The notes below the pieces were generated by a model. The model searched no databases. It had not been told where the DNA came from and saw nothing but the letters and a program-made list of their open reading frames with translations. The position numbers and the translations under genes are program-made. From Trichobilharzia regenti (Eukaryota > Platyhelminthes > Trematoda > Strigeidida > Schistosomatidae), in the NCBI GenBank assembly GCA_944472135.2, contig OX235268.1, positions 7,942,589-8,006,588 of the forward strand: a stretch of 64,000 nt of DNA, given 5' to 3'. Shown here piece after piece: positions 9,846 to 19,343 of the stretch. Position 1 is the first letter of the stretch, and every line of letters begins with the position of its first letter.

Positions 9846-10530
9846 TATAGAAATCCTAAACCAGATAAACAGAGCACAAAACAGTATATCGTTAACTTAT
9901 GTTAAAGAGAATAATAGATGCCAGCCATTTTTAGACGTACTCATTACCTGCCGAGAAGATGGGTCAGTAAAAAACGATTTGTCTACAGAAAGTCAACATG
10001 GACGGGACAGTATCTAAATCATCATAGATTCTGTCCACTACAGTATAAGAAGGCGTTGGTTAAATGTTTTTTTCAAGCGCATTCACCGTATATGTACTGC
10101 CGATGCAACTGAAGAAGAAAGACAACACCTCACTGAGATATTGTTGGATAACAATTACCCATTGAGATTTATTAGGCGTTACGGAAGTGTCAACCGTGGA
10201 GCTCTACCAATCAAATCAGCTCCCTTAAAGGATGCTTACATATCATTACCGTTCAGAGGTGATCAACAAACTCTGGTCACTAGACAAAGACTCAAGACAC
10301 CTAAAGTTTTCTTCATAGAGAAAACGAGAGATTTGCTGTCATGTAAACCCTCACATTATCCGAACGATAGTGTCACATCCCACTGTGTTTATCCATTAAC
10401 ATGTATGTGTAGAGACACGTACATAGAGAGGACCTATCGGTCTCTGCAGGTTAGGGCTACAGAACGCATTCCAAAGTGGCTGCAACAACAAATGAAATCG
10501 CTAGATGCAATTGACCCCGGAAAGTGGGCT
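9846..10530 (+). mobile_element. PLE-B RT C-terminal part and GIY-YIG-like domain
   Basis: Plus-strand text in changing frames: PAIFRRTHY with CLQKVNMDGTVSK (the PLE segment after the catalytic palm), then 10141-10578 with NYPLRFIRRYGSVNRGALPI, LVTRQRLKTPKVFFIEKTRD and the GIY-YIG-like CVYPLTCMCRDTYIERTYRS. The expected YIG reads YIE, as it also does in the second PLE-B copy at 44.8 kb. The open frame 10141-10578 is 145 aa and runs off the element after ~10530. The 5' end abuts the minus-strand PLE-B piece with no spacer. Confidence 0.8.
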
Positions 10531-10791
10531 CAGTGGATAAATCGCGCTCATCACAGTCACACAAAGAAAGGGAAGTAGGACTTGACCTATGAAAAAAGAT
10601 ATATTCGGCAAAATTTCAAAAATTAAAATTCTTGGGCCAAGGCTTTACAAACACTCAATCTTTCTGTCTTCGTTGATATCAAGTCTGAAAAGAAACTGTT
10701 CCTCTTGCTTCAGAGAATTGAATGTCAGGTGCTTTTCTGAAGGCAAAATAAGAGAAGATTGTAAAATGCTTCATCTATTCAGGGTTTTGTG

Positions 10792-10793
<2 letters not shown>

Positions 10794-10832
<39 letters not shown>
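10794..10832. repeat. (TA)n microsatellite
   Basis: About 19 uninterrupted TA dinucleotides between the PLE-B remnant and a tRNA-like relic. Confidence 0.98.
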
Positions 10833-10834
<2 letters not shown>

Positions 10835-10843
10835 CCATCTTTT

Positions 10844-10914
10844 GCCCAGCTAACTGAGTCGGTAGATCATGAAACTCCTAATCATAACGTTATGTGTTCG
10901 AGCCTCACGTCACG
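10844..10914 (+). pseudogene. tRNA-Lys-like pseudogene
   Basis: The sequence GCCCAGCTAACTGAGTCGGT resembles the 5' half of tRNA-Lys, with an anticodon-loop-like ACTCCTAATC and a T-loop-like GTGTTCGAGCC in the right order and spacing. The 3' acceptor strand does not pair with the 5' GCCCAGC and the anticodon would be CCT instead of CTT, so it is not functional. It lies immediately before a SINE-D head and may be a template-switch product. Confidence 0.6.
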
Positions 10915-10917
10915 CGC

Positions 10918-11165
10918 CAGCGTTGGTGGCACAGTGATTAGGACGCTCGCTCACTGTGCACATGGTCCGGAGTTCAATATCCGGTCGACGCACTCCTTTA
11001 CCTCGCTAAGCCGAAAATAATGCAGGTTAAGTGAAAAGGTTGAGTATGAGGTTAGCAATCCCATCCTGTAAAAATAGACACTGCTTTTGAAACATCAAGC
11101 CTCTAGCTTGAAACCCTATATTCCACTGGGAACTTAGAGGAATTAATAATAACAATAACATCACC
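10918..11165 (+). repeat. tRNA-headed SINE, family D, copy 1
   Basis: The head contains TTGGTGGCACAGTGATTAGG (box A) and GTCCGGAGTTCAATATCC (box B, altered). The body holds CCGAAAATAATGCAGGTTAA and GCAATCCCATCCTGTAAAAA. The 3' end GAAACCCTATATTCCACTGG is followed by AATTAATAATAACAATAAC. That 3' end closely resembles the RTE 3' end at 51.48-51.53 kb. Confidence 0.8.
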
Positions 11166-11684
11166 TTCTCAACAATTGAGGGATTATCATCATTACCTAG
11201 CTAAGGTAACGGATATGACCTGCCTTTTTAATCCTGCAGCTCATGGCGTCTAATAGCACGTGGCGGTTGAGATAGGTTCCACAGTTCTCTTTAGGTGGCT
11301 GGATATATGTGGTCTCACCTGGTTAAATTGGGCGGCAACGACAATTCACTGGGGTAGCTACAGGTTCCGCAAAAAAATTGCAGTTGCGATTCGATGTTGA
11401 AAGGTCTCAGAGGGCTATTACCACAGAGCATGTTTTTAGAGCACTAACCATCAGGAACTGATAGTCAATAAAGCCGACCAAGTATAGTCATCGTTGCATT
11501 AGGTGAGTCAGTGTGTTCATTTCTACTTTCGTGGTGCTGGCTGAGAGACTGTTGTCAAGCGAGCGTCGAAGATCTCAAATGTGAGGAATACAGTTAATTT
11601 TGTGGTTTAGAGATGGAGCTCGTAACTAAACATGAAAGACGAATAATAAGTATTTAAGTATTGACCTTATACTCAATGCGTCGG
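11166..11684. other. No recognisable feature
   Basis: Slightly less AT-rich than its surroundings, but no ORF or repeat I recognise. Confidence 0.5.
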
Positions 11685-11925
11685 TGGTATAGCGGTTAGG
11701 ACGTTTGCCGACCATGCATATTGTCCGGGGTTCGACCCCCGGCCGGCGCACTCTTTTACCTCACTGAGCCAGAAATAATCCTGGTAAAGAGGAAAGGTTG
11801 GGCATGAGGCTAGCGACCCCATCCTGTAAAAACTAAACACTGCTACAGAAACTTCAAGCCACTAGCTTGGAGACTTATGTTCCACTGGGAACGTAAAGGA
11901 AAAATTATTATTTAAATTATACTCA
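11685..11925 (+). repeat. tRNA-headed SINE, family D, copy 2
   Basis: The best preserved SINE-D copy. Head GCGTCGGTGGTATAGCGGTT with box A and GTCCGGGGTTCGACCCCCGG with a perfect box B, body as in copy 1, and 3' end TTATGTTCCACTGGGAACG followed by an A/T-rich tail. Confidence 0.85.
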
Positions 11926-13080
11926 ATAGTGAGCGGGAAAAGAAATTGCCTGAAGTCCTATTGAGAAATTATGACTAGTGGAGTACTCCAGGTCGAATAT
12001 AAAGACAATTACTTACCCCAGTGACGATGTCTGAAGTTGGCAGTAAACAAAGCGAATCGATAAAGGTTAGAATTCATTGATTCCGACGCAGAGGGTGAAT
12101 TTTCAACAAGGCCAGTTTCGTAATCTGAAAGTCCAGGTACTGTTGAATAGTCTCAGTTGGGTCAAAATAACATTTCAGCACCATCTATTTATTTTTGATC
12201 CCATAACTGAAATCAATCCGGCATCGAAATAGTCACACACATACAAACTAAAGCTTTATAAAGAAGTTTTAATTATTACGGAGAAGATTCAAGATTCACT
12301 GCTTGGAATATTAATCCTATGCAGGAAGAATACAGACCCTGGAATAATAAAATATGTCATTGTACTGAATACACAGTCAATATGGTGAATTAGTCGACCA
12401 TGAGATAAAGAAGTTGATTGTAGCACATTCACCCAAACACATAACAGGAAGCGAAATAACTTGTGTATTGTAGTGTAGTGAGTTTTGATAAACTTCAAGC
12501 GTAATAAATATAACAAAGTTACCTTTTCCTTTTGATGATTACACCTGAACAGGGTCTGTTTTTAAGCAAACAAACAGTAGCTCAATCTGTTGATATCATG
12601 TGAATTATAATTAATTCTATGCTTTTATTTTGTAAATGAATGTAGCAAAAATATTGCTTCGTTATTAAAAAAGAAAGAACACACTTAATTTATAGAGAAA
12701 CATTCCCTGTCTTCGTTTGTTCTTTGATCATGTAAAAAAATAATTACTGAATAACAGCCTGATTTTTTTAAAAAAATGAATCTCTTTGTGAAAGAAAATT
12801 AGTGAAATTAGATATTATTAACGTGCTATGAAAATGCACAAGAGTAAAAGTTAATTCAATACAAATCTCTTCCTCACTGACATCAGTTATAGGGCCACTT
12901 AAATCCAGAGAGTGACTGATAGATACATCAACCCACCTTAGGATTCTGTAGCTGTACACAAATATCAGACTACTGAGAATTGGACCTGGCGCTCACTGGT
13001 TACTAGACTACGTTATTGATCATTTAGTAACTACAAGGTGATCAAGTGGTTCATAAATTCTAACTTCTGAGTATTCTATT
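11926..13080. other. No clear feature; short retrozyme scrap at the right end
   Basis: Short ORFs only. Around 13040-13075 the text GTTCATAAATTCTAACTTC resembles the retrozyme segment upstream of the tRNA-like part, in minus orientation. The remainder is unassigned. Confidence 0.5.
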
Positions 13081-13084
13081 TCAC

Positions 13085-13420
13085 GAGTTGATCATGGATT
13101 GATATCAGTTACAGAACCATTGAAAAACCAGCATGGAGTACTGGACAGTTGCTGTTTCAATCTAGTTTGGGAATCATCGGAAGTACGCAACCACCACAGG
13201 GGGTTGGAACCCCCAGGACCTTCCGGTTACAAGGCAAGCTGGCTCGTATACCATTCAGCCACTGGGACGTGATTCAGTGGCTCATAGATTGTAAATTTCT
13301 AACAATTCGCGATTTAGCGCGACCCCAACCATTATCGCTGGTGGGACATCCAGCCACACACGTGACATCTAATTGGACCTCACTGATCACGACTTCTCAC
13401 TAGAACTCAGGAAACTCCCA
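13085..13420 (-). repeat. Retrozyme B copy (inverted part of a pair)
   Basis: On the minus strand: tRNA-like segment with GGTTCCAACCCCC at the box B position, then hammerhead-related sequence with CCGATGA in place of CUGANGA, then the 3' part ending near 13085. The head extends to ~13420. It is followed directly by a plus-strand retrozyme B 3' part. Confidence 0.8.
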
Positions 13421-13560
13421 GTGGGTGCGTACTGCCGATGATTCAAAACCAGGATGAAACAGCAGCTGTCCAGTGCGTCCCGGTTTTCAATGGTTCTCTA
13501 AATGAAATCAATCCGTGATTAACTCGTAAAAACATAACAAACCTTTACAAACCAAACTAA
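13421..13560 (+). repeat. Retrozyme B 3' part
   Basis: Starts at GGGTGCGTACTG, carries CCGATGA, GGATGAAACAGC and the cleavage-site-like CTGTCCAG, then the tail ATCCGTGATTAACTCGTAAA. It is head-to-head with 13085-13420, so the pair resembles a twin-primed insertion. It ends beside the outer boundary of the PLE-D inverted repeat. Confidence 0.8.
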
Positions 13561-13564
13561 AGAA

Positions 13565-14520
13565 AAATTCTATTTCAATAGTTTACACACAATGATAAGT
13601 TTTGTTATTGGTAACATTTCGGGAAAAATTACTACTGTCCGTGTTCACACCACTGTTGGAATTGTTTTATTCACACATTTATGATTTGTACTCATATATA
13701 TATAGTTCATTCTTTTTTTGGCTCATTCATGTTTTAGTACTCAGAATTATATTCCAAGTTGTCGACAGTTGTGCTGCTGACTCCCCCTTGTTACATGTAT
13801 CCGGTGTGACCTTAATGAATATAGATTCTCTTACAAATCTCTCCTTTCATTTGTTCATATTAGTTTTTAGAATACACACATTGTTCCGATCAATATTGTG
13901 GTTTTTGTCCCATTCATGTGCAGATATGGATGGATTATTTTCAAGATATTTGTAATCTTGTGTGTTCCTGTTGGATGACCTTTAGTCGGTTAGGCGTTTA
14001 TGTCCATTCACTCTTATTTTGAGTGATCTGGAAGTTTGGAGAACATATTTATTCGGATAGTCAGCACAAGATATTTTTTAAATCAAATTGTTTTTATCCA
14101 TCATTTTTATGGGATCTTTCAGGGGATTTATTTTATTTTTGATTCGATTCTTCGGTTTAAAGGTTGTTCGAGTGCCGATATTTTTGAGGTTTCTTCTAAT
14201 CGCCTATGATGTACCCGTTTTATATGGTATTGTGACTGTCTTTTTCCATTCTTCCATCTAGTTATTCTCCGGTTTTACCTTCCTTTTTTTCTCTTTTTTT
14301 ATGTTATCTTTGATAAATTCTTTAGGATAGTTGTTTTCGAGTAGCATTTTGAATAGGACTTTTATTTCTTTCCATTGGTCTTCCGGTGTTGTTGTAAGTC
14401 TACTTGTTCTATGTGCAAGACCTTGTATTAATCCTCGTTTTATCTTGAGTGGATGAGCTGAGTGATAATCAAGGAATCTTGCAGAGTGTGTGGTTTTTCT
14501 ATATATTTCTATATATATAG
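13565..14520 (-). mobile_element. PLE-D copy, left arm of a ~0.88-kb inverted repeat
   Basis: Read from 14520 downward: RKTTHSARFLDYHSAHPLK and GLIQGLAHRTSRLTTTPEDQ (the PLE segment after the RT palm), LLENNYPKEFIKDNI, then a linker, GIY-YIG text with CADYPNKYVLQTSRSLKIRV, and a C-terminus with CNKGESAAQLSTTWN. The outermost ~160 bp (13565-13725) are not PLE-like but match the gag-linked sequence at 35645-35790. The arm 13565-14444 pairs with 14531-16442 once insertions are removed. No RT catalytic motif is present. Confidence 0.85.
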
Positions 14521-14876
14521 CATAAAAAGCATAAAAACGAGGATTAATACAAAGTCTTGCACATAGAATAAGTAGACTTACAACAACACCGGAGGACCAA
14601 TGGAAAGAAATAAAAGTCCTATTCAAAATGCTACTCGAAAACAACTATCCTAAAGAATTTATCAAAGATAACATAAGAAAGAGAAAAAAAGAGGGTAAAA
14701 CTGGAGAATAACTAGATGGAAGAATGGAAAAAGACAGTCACAATACCATATAAAACGGGTACATCATAGGCGATTAGAAGAAACCTCAAAAATATCGGCA
14801 TTTCAACGACGTTTAAACCGGCGAATCTAATCAAAAATAGAATAAATCCACTGAAAGATTCCATAAAAATGATGGA

Positions 14877-15574
14877 AAAAACAATTGGTTGGTGTCGTGC
14901 TAAACACGAATTGGTAGAAGTTAGAATTCATGAGCCATTGAATCGGGTCTTAGTGGCTAAATGGCATAGGAGCTTGCCTTGTACTCGGAAGGTCCTGGGG
15001 TTCCAACCCTCTGGTGGCGGGTGCGTACGTTCGATGATACCCAAACTAGGATGAAACAGCAACTGTCCAGTACTCCATGCTGGTTTTCAATGGTTCTCTA
15101 ACTGATATCAATCCGTGATCAACCCGTAAAACATAACTAATCCTTACAAACCAAACTATAGAAAGTTAATCTGATGCTCGCTAGTAACTTACTACAGGTT
15201 GGAGTGTCCTGAGTTGTAGTGAGAAGTCGTGATCAGTGAGGTCCAATTAGATGTCACGTGTGTGGATGGATGTCCCACCAACGACAATGGTTGGTGTCGT
15301 GCTAAACACGAATTGGTAGAAGTTAGAATTCATGAGCCATTGAATCGGGTCTTAGTGGCTAAATGGCATAGGAGCTTGCCTTGTACTCGGAAGGTCCTGG
15401 GGGTTCGAACCCCTGGTGGTGGATGCGTACGTTCGATGATACCCAAACTAGGATGAAACAGCAACTGTCCAGTACTCCATGCTGGTTTTCAATGGTTCTG
15501 TAACTGATAACAATCCGTGATCAACTCCTAAAAACATAACAAACCTTTACAAACCAAACTATAGAAAAACAATT
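14877..15574 (+). mobile_element. Retrozyme B direct dimer with 10-bp TSD
   Basis: Two direct retrozyme B units: a 5'-truncated first unit from 14887 and a complete second unit ending near 15564. The cleavage-site-like CTGTC occurs at 15063-15067 and 15465-15469, a period of 402 bp. Box-B-like motifs are GGGGTTCCAACCC and GGGGTTCGAACCCC. Both hammerhead cores read CGATGA with the expected U4 lost. The insert is flanked by AAAAACAATT at 14877-14886 and 15565-15574, and the left PLE-D arm has this site once (14086-14095, reverse complement). Confidence 0.85.
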
Positions 15575-15804
15575 TGATTTAAAAAATATCTTGTGCTGAC
15601 TATCCGAATAAATATGTTCTCCAAACTTCCAGATCACTCAAAATAAGAGTGAATGGACATAAACGCCTAACCGACTAAAAGGTCATCCAACAGGAACACA
15701 CAAGATTACAAATATCTTGAAAATAATCCATCCATATCTGCACATGAATGGGACAAAAACCACAATATTGATCGGAACAATGTGTGTATTCTAAAAATTA
15801 ATAT

Positions 15805-16140
15805 TGTAACAACAGAAGACAAGGACCAGGCAACGGATCCTTTTATTATGAAAATCAACACGTATTTATATATATTTCACATACATTATTATAGCTTACG
15901 CAAGTAGACAAGCGCAGTCATCTGATTGGTTGTTTATCAGAAGTTAGGCAGACAAACGCAGGCTTCTGATTGGTTGTTTCGGGATTCCTCGACAATTAGA
16001 GTTCTCTATCTGCGAATCATATTTTGCCACGTTAACTTTGCTGTGATTGGTTGTTGAATCAGCCTTGGTCATATTTTCTCACGGCCCATATTAACGTAGA
16101 TTAGTGTCAAACAATCGGCTAGCAGCCTGCTCTCACCACA
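15805..16140. mobile_element. Solo LTR, ~336 bp, TG...CA ends
   Basis: Begins TGTAACAACAGAAGAC and ends CTGCTCTCACCACA. It is flanked by ATAT (15801-15804 and 16141-16144; the duplication may be 5 bp, AATAT). The left PLE-D arm lacks it and reads straight through with one copy of the target. TG...CA ends plus a 4-5 bp TSD fit an LTR-retrotransposon solo LTR left after recombination. The orientation is not certain. Three copies of GATTGGTTGTT lie near 15.93, 15.97 and 16.04 kb. Confidence 0.75.
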
Positions 16141-16490
16141 ATATGAACAAATGAAAGGAGAGATTTGTAAGAGAATCTATATTCATTAAGGTCACACCGG
16201 ACACATGTAACAAGTGGGACTCAACAGCACAACTGTCGACAACTTGGAATATAATTCTGAGTACTAAAATATGAATGAGCCAAAAAAAGATAACGAACTA
16301 TATATATATATGAGTACAAATCATAAATGTGTGAATAAAACAATTCCAACAGTGGTGTGAACACGGACAGTAGTAATTTTTCCCGAAATATTACCAATAA
16401 CAAAACTTATCTTTATGTGAAATTTGTGGAAATAGAATTACACTTTACTTGATCTAATTCATATTGCTAAATTTTTTTTGCTGATTTGAC

Positions 16491-17035
16491 CGCTGAAAAG
16501 TCACAAACTATGACGAAACAGCTGTCCAGTACTCTCAGGTTTCCCAGTGGTTCTCTAACTGATGTCAGCTCATGAATAAATCCGCCATACAATCAAAACA
16601 AATCCCTACAAAACCAACACTTGAAAATTAATCTGATGCTCACTAGTGACTGGCCTTATTGAGGCAGTTAACCTGGGGTTCTAGTGGGAAGCCGTGACCA
16701 GTAGGGTACAGCATGTCGAAGATGAGGCAGTAACTCATGGAAGAAGACATTGTGAAGTGGTCGCGCTATGTCGTGAATTGGCAGAAATTAGAATTCAAGG
16801 ACCATTGGATTGTCTCCCAGTGGCTCAATGGTCTACGAGCTCGCCTTATAGAGAGAAGGTCCTGGGTTCGAATCCCGGTGAGTGCGTACTGCTGAGGAGT
16901 CCCAAACTAGGACGAAACAGCTGTCCAGTACTCCCAGGTTTTCCAGTGGTTCTCCAACTGATGTCAGCTCATGATTAAATCCTCCATGCAATCAAACAAA
17001 ATCCCTACGAAACTAATACTTGATATTAATTCTGA
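16491..17035 (+). mobile_element. Retrozyme A direct dimer (partial first unit, full second unit)
   Basis: The first unit (16491-16625) starts inside the hammerhead and runs to the tail ACAAAACCAACACTTG. The second (16626-17035) starts ATTAATCTGATGCTCACTAG and contains GGGTTCTAGTGGGAAGC, a conserved CGTGAATTGGCAGAA block, the tRNA-like part (CCAGTGGCTCAATGGTCTAC, then GGTTCGAATCCC), an intact hammerhead and the tail. The cleavage sites lie at 16526 and 16925, exactly 399 nt apart. The first hammerhead core reads CUGAAAA (G8 to A), the second CUGAGGA. This is the retrozyme organisation: Pol III-like boxes, type I hammerhead, tandem repeats. Confidence 0.85.
16886..16931 (+). ncRNA. Type I hammerhead ribozyme, intact core
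   Basis: Helix I GUACUG (16886-16891) pairs with CAGUAC (16926-16931); CUGAGGA at 16892-16898; helix II GUCC/GGAC; GAAA at 16914-16917; helix III ACAG/CUGU; cleavage predicted after C16925. All invariant bases are present. Confidence 0.88.
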
Positions 17036-17439
17036 CAATTCGCCAATTATATACCTGAAACACTATCTGCAGATAGCAGTGTAATAGAAAAACATGCTTG
17101 AAAAACCCTCCTGGACAATCTTTTTGCGATATTTTTACTTTTTAAGGCATTTAGACTAACTTTGTATTGATGGTATGTCCTTACACTAGGCTGTATATCA
17201 TTATTTTGACATTTATTGTTCTCCTTTTGACCTTGTTTATTCTTTCATTGTATTACTTAATTGTGTTTGTGTGTAAATTGGCAGTGTGCTTTATTGAAAT
17301 ATGAATTTATTTGGATGGATGAGGGTCATTCTGACTCAAGACTGTATGCAGGAAGACTCTGTGTGTGATTCTGATGTACAGTGCTTTTGATCCCCTCTTG
17401 TTGGGAATATTCTCGTCTATTATCAGATATTGAAATAAG
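17036..17439. other. No recognisable feature
   Basis: AT-rich sequence between the retrozyme dimer and the PLE-A tail. No motif recognised. Confidence 0.45.
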
Positions 17440-17596
17440 AACAAATTAGTTCAGCGAAGAGTCTCTTTTCGGCGAATTCATTCTCTTAGCTGTACAGTCG
17501 CAAATATATACAATTAATTTTGTGTGTATGTGTGTGTACACAAAGTTTGTCAAAATCAAAATCAAAATAACAGTTAGTGTGGGTTGTTGATTACAT

Positions 17597-17783
17597 CATC
17601 AAAATAATAAAGAAATTAAATTGTCTGAATAGTAATCAAAGCTGTAACTAAGTGGGGTGGGGATTGGTAAGATGTGAGTAGGGTTACGTCATCAAAATGA
17701 TATAGAAATTAAAATGTGTGATTAATCACCAAAGTTGTAACTAAGTGGGGTGAAATTTGGTACGATGTGAGTAGGGTTACGTA
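17597..17783. repeat. 93-bp tandem duplication in the PLE-A tail
   Basis: Two diverged direct copies; GTAACTAAGTGGGGTG occurs at 17644 and 17737, and GATGTGAGTAGGGTTACG at 17671 and 17764. Confidence 0.85.
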
Positions 17784-18053
17784 ATATAGACATGTTTAGA
17801 AAGATTAGATGTTCGTGAAGGAGTATGGAGACTAGATAACAGGTGAAAAGATTGAATGGGTTAGTTACTAAAAATTATTATACTAATATTGAAAAACATT
17901 TGATAACAAAATGTTGATGACAGATGAACTTGAAATTAAACCCACGGTAGTAGGAGGGGGTGGAGAAGTTTCTTCTGTGTGCATAATTCAGGCTTTTCTA
18001 TCCAAATACAAAGTATACGGAGGCTTGTCGATTTTGGAAGGCTTCTTTTGACT

Positions 18054-19343
18054 TTATAGATGACTTTGAATGACTTCTTTTTGCAAATCGAATGACCAGT
18101 GTTTCAGTATATGCTCAATAATGGCGCTCCTTATTGCTCCATTGTTACCTTTCCGTAGCCAGGCGGGATAGTGTTCTTGAACTCTTTTAGATAAAACTCG
18201 CATCGAACGACCTATATACCTCGCTCCGCAAGAGCAGGTGAATTGGTAGATACACATGGAAGTGGCCAAATGCGATAGTTTATCTTTAGAGTAGTTGAAG
18301 AACAATGGCCGGGAGGAAAATGTCAGTCGTAGTGTGGCTGCGAAGAATGTCCTTCTTAGAGAGGTAGATATCCTCTTCTTCAAGGTGTCAGCCAGAAGGT
18401 CACCTTTGAAGGGTACATTCATGTAGACCATCTTCTTCTGCACTGTAGTGGGTTGTTCTTTGTAAGTCTTAGGCTTAATATGCTTGTCTATCAAAAGGGG
18501 TGGGTAGCCATTCTCGAGCAGTGTCTTCCTTAAGAGGGCGATCTCTTCCTCTATTGATTCAGGACAGCAGATTTTTCGGATTCTAGTCGCCAGAGATATT
18601 ATCAAGTTTCGCTTGCGATAAATCGGTACCCAACTGTAGAAGTTTGTCAACTGACCGTTCCATGTAGGTTTTCTGTGTACTGATCTGTTCAAGGTACCAT
18701 CGGTCTTCTTACTTAAACGAACGTCCAGAAAGGGGATTGTCTCTTTGGTTTCTACTTCGATTGTAAATTTGATGGCGGGGTGGCAACTATTGAACACTTG
18801 AAGAACCATATTTTGATCACAATTGTTATCGTAGATGACGAAAGTATCATCAACATACCTTTTGTATAAGAAGAATTTGTCGATGGTTGCTTTCAGCGGA
18901 ACATTTTCCAAACTTGCCATGAAAATATCAGCCACCACCGGACCCAACGGTGATCCCATCGCCACGCCATCTTGTTGTCTATAGAGGTTCCCATTGAATG
19001 TGAACTGGACATTTAGGGTACATCTGAGTAGGAGTTCTTTTAGCTTGGTGGTAGGTTTTCCAATATTCAGGTTGTTTTCTTCCAAGTATCTGCATAGAAA
19101 ACAAATCGTCTCAGTGATAGTGACGTTTGTAAAGAGAGACTCGACGTCGAGTGAAATCATACGTTTGTCTCCCACTTTAACATCTTTGATACAATCGATG
19201 AATTCAAAAGTATCTCGAAGAGAAAGTTTTGAAATTCGTTCTCTAACAGGTTGTAGGAGTTCTGCTAGCCATTTCGCTATTGGATGATACGGAGATCCCG
19301 ACATGTCCAAAATAGGGTGCAGTGGAAGACCTGAATTATGCAC
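18054..19343 (-). CDS. PLE reverse transcriptase with partial GIY-YIG endonuclease
   Basis: A 429-aa open frame. RT landmarks: motif A MISLDVESLF (catalytic D66), DGVAMGSPLGPVVADIF at 125-141, motif C YVDD at 163-166, IPFLDVRLS at 203-211. Linker: RKTLLENGYPPLLIDKHIK at 272-290, a typical PLE segment. The GIY-YIG nuclease begins at CIYQFTCSCGARYIGRS (364-380) with the following RVLSKRVQEH helix. The frame breaks near 18110, so the last part of the nuclease is missing, and the N-terminal third of the protein is absent because the copy is 5'-truncated. The Met at 19343 is fortuitous. In an intact PLE the protein nicks DNA and primes cDNA synthesis on the element RNA. Confidence 0.9.
   Translation of the reverse strand: MHNSGLPLHPILDMSGSPYHPIAKWLAELLQPVRERISKLSLRDTFEFIDCIKDVKVGDKRMISLDVESLFTNVTITETICFLCRYLEENNLNIGKPTTKLKELLLRCTLNVQFTFNGNLYRQQDGVAMGSPLGPVVADIFMASLENVPLKATIDKFFLYKRYVDDTFVIYDNNCDQNMVLQVFNSCHPAIKFTIEVETKETIPFLDVRLSKKTDGTLNRSVHRKPTWNGQLTNFYSWVPIYRKRNLIISLATRIRKICCPESIEEEIALLRKTLLENGYPPLLIDKHIKPKTYKEQPTTVQKKMVYMNVPFKGDLLADTLKKRISTSLRRTFFAATLRLTFSSRPLFFNYSKDKLSHLATSMCIYQFTCSCGARYIGRSMRVLSKRVQEHYPAWLRKGNNGAIRSAIIEHILKHWSFDLQKEVIQSHL

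Larger units (their letters stand above)
14531..16442 (+). mobile_element. PLE-D copy, right arm, carrying two younger insertions
   Basis: Same content as the left arm in opposite orientation: SRLTTTPEDQWKEIKVLFK, ENNYPKEFIKDNI, the linker with NLKNIGISTTFKPANLIKN, then the GIY-YIG part after 15575. Two insertions are absent from the left arm: a retrozyme B dimer (14887-15564) and a solo LTR (15805-16140). Subtracting them leaves ~880 bp, the length of the left arm. Frameshifts and stops make it non-coding. Confidence 0.85.

Noticed and set aside
11690..11760. Candidate tRNA gene with perfect B box
   Set aside because: The cloverleaf does not close and the same head precedes a SINE body and an RTE-type tail.
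14887..15564. Possible CRISPR-like or satellite array
   Set aside because: Only two long units, without spacers, with TSD and Pol III boxes. It is a retrozyme dimer.
15805..16140. Host promoter with CCAAT boxes
   Set aside because: TG...CA ends, TSD and absence from the other arm show it is an inserted solo LTR.
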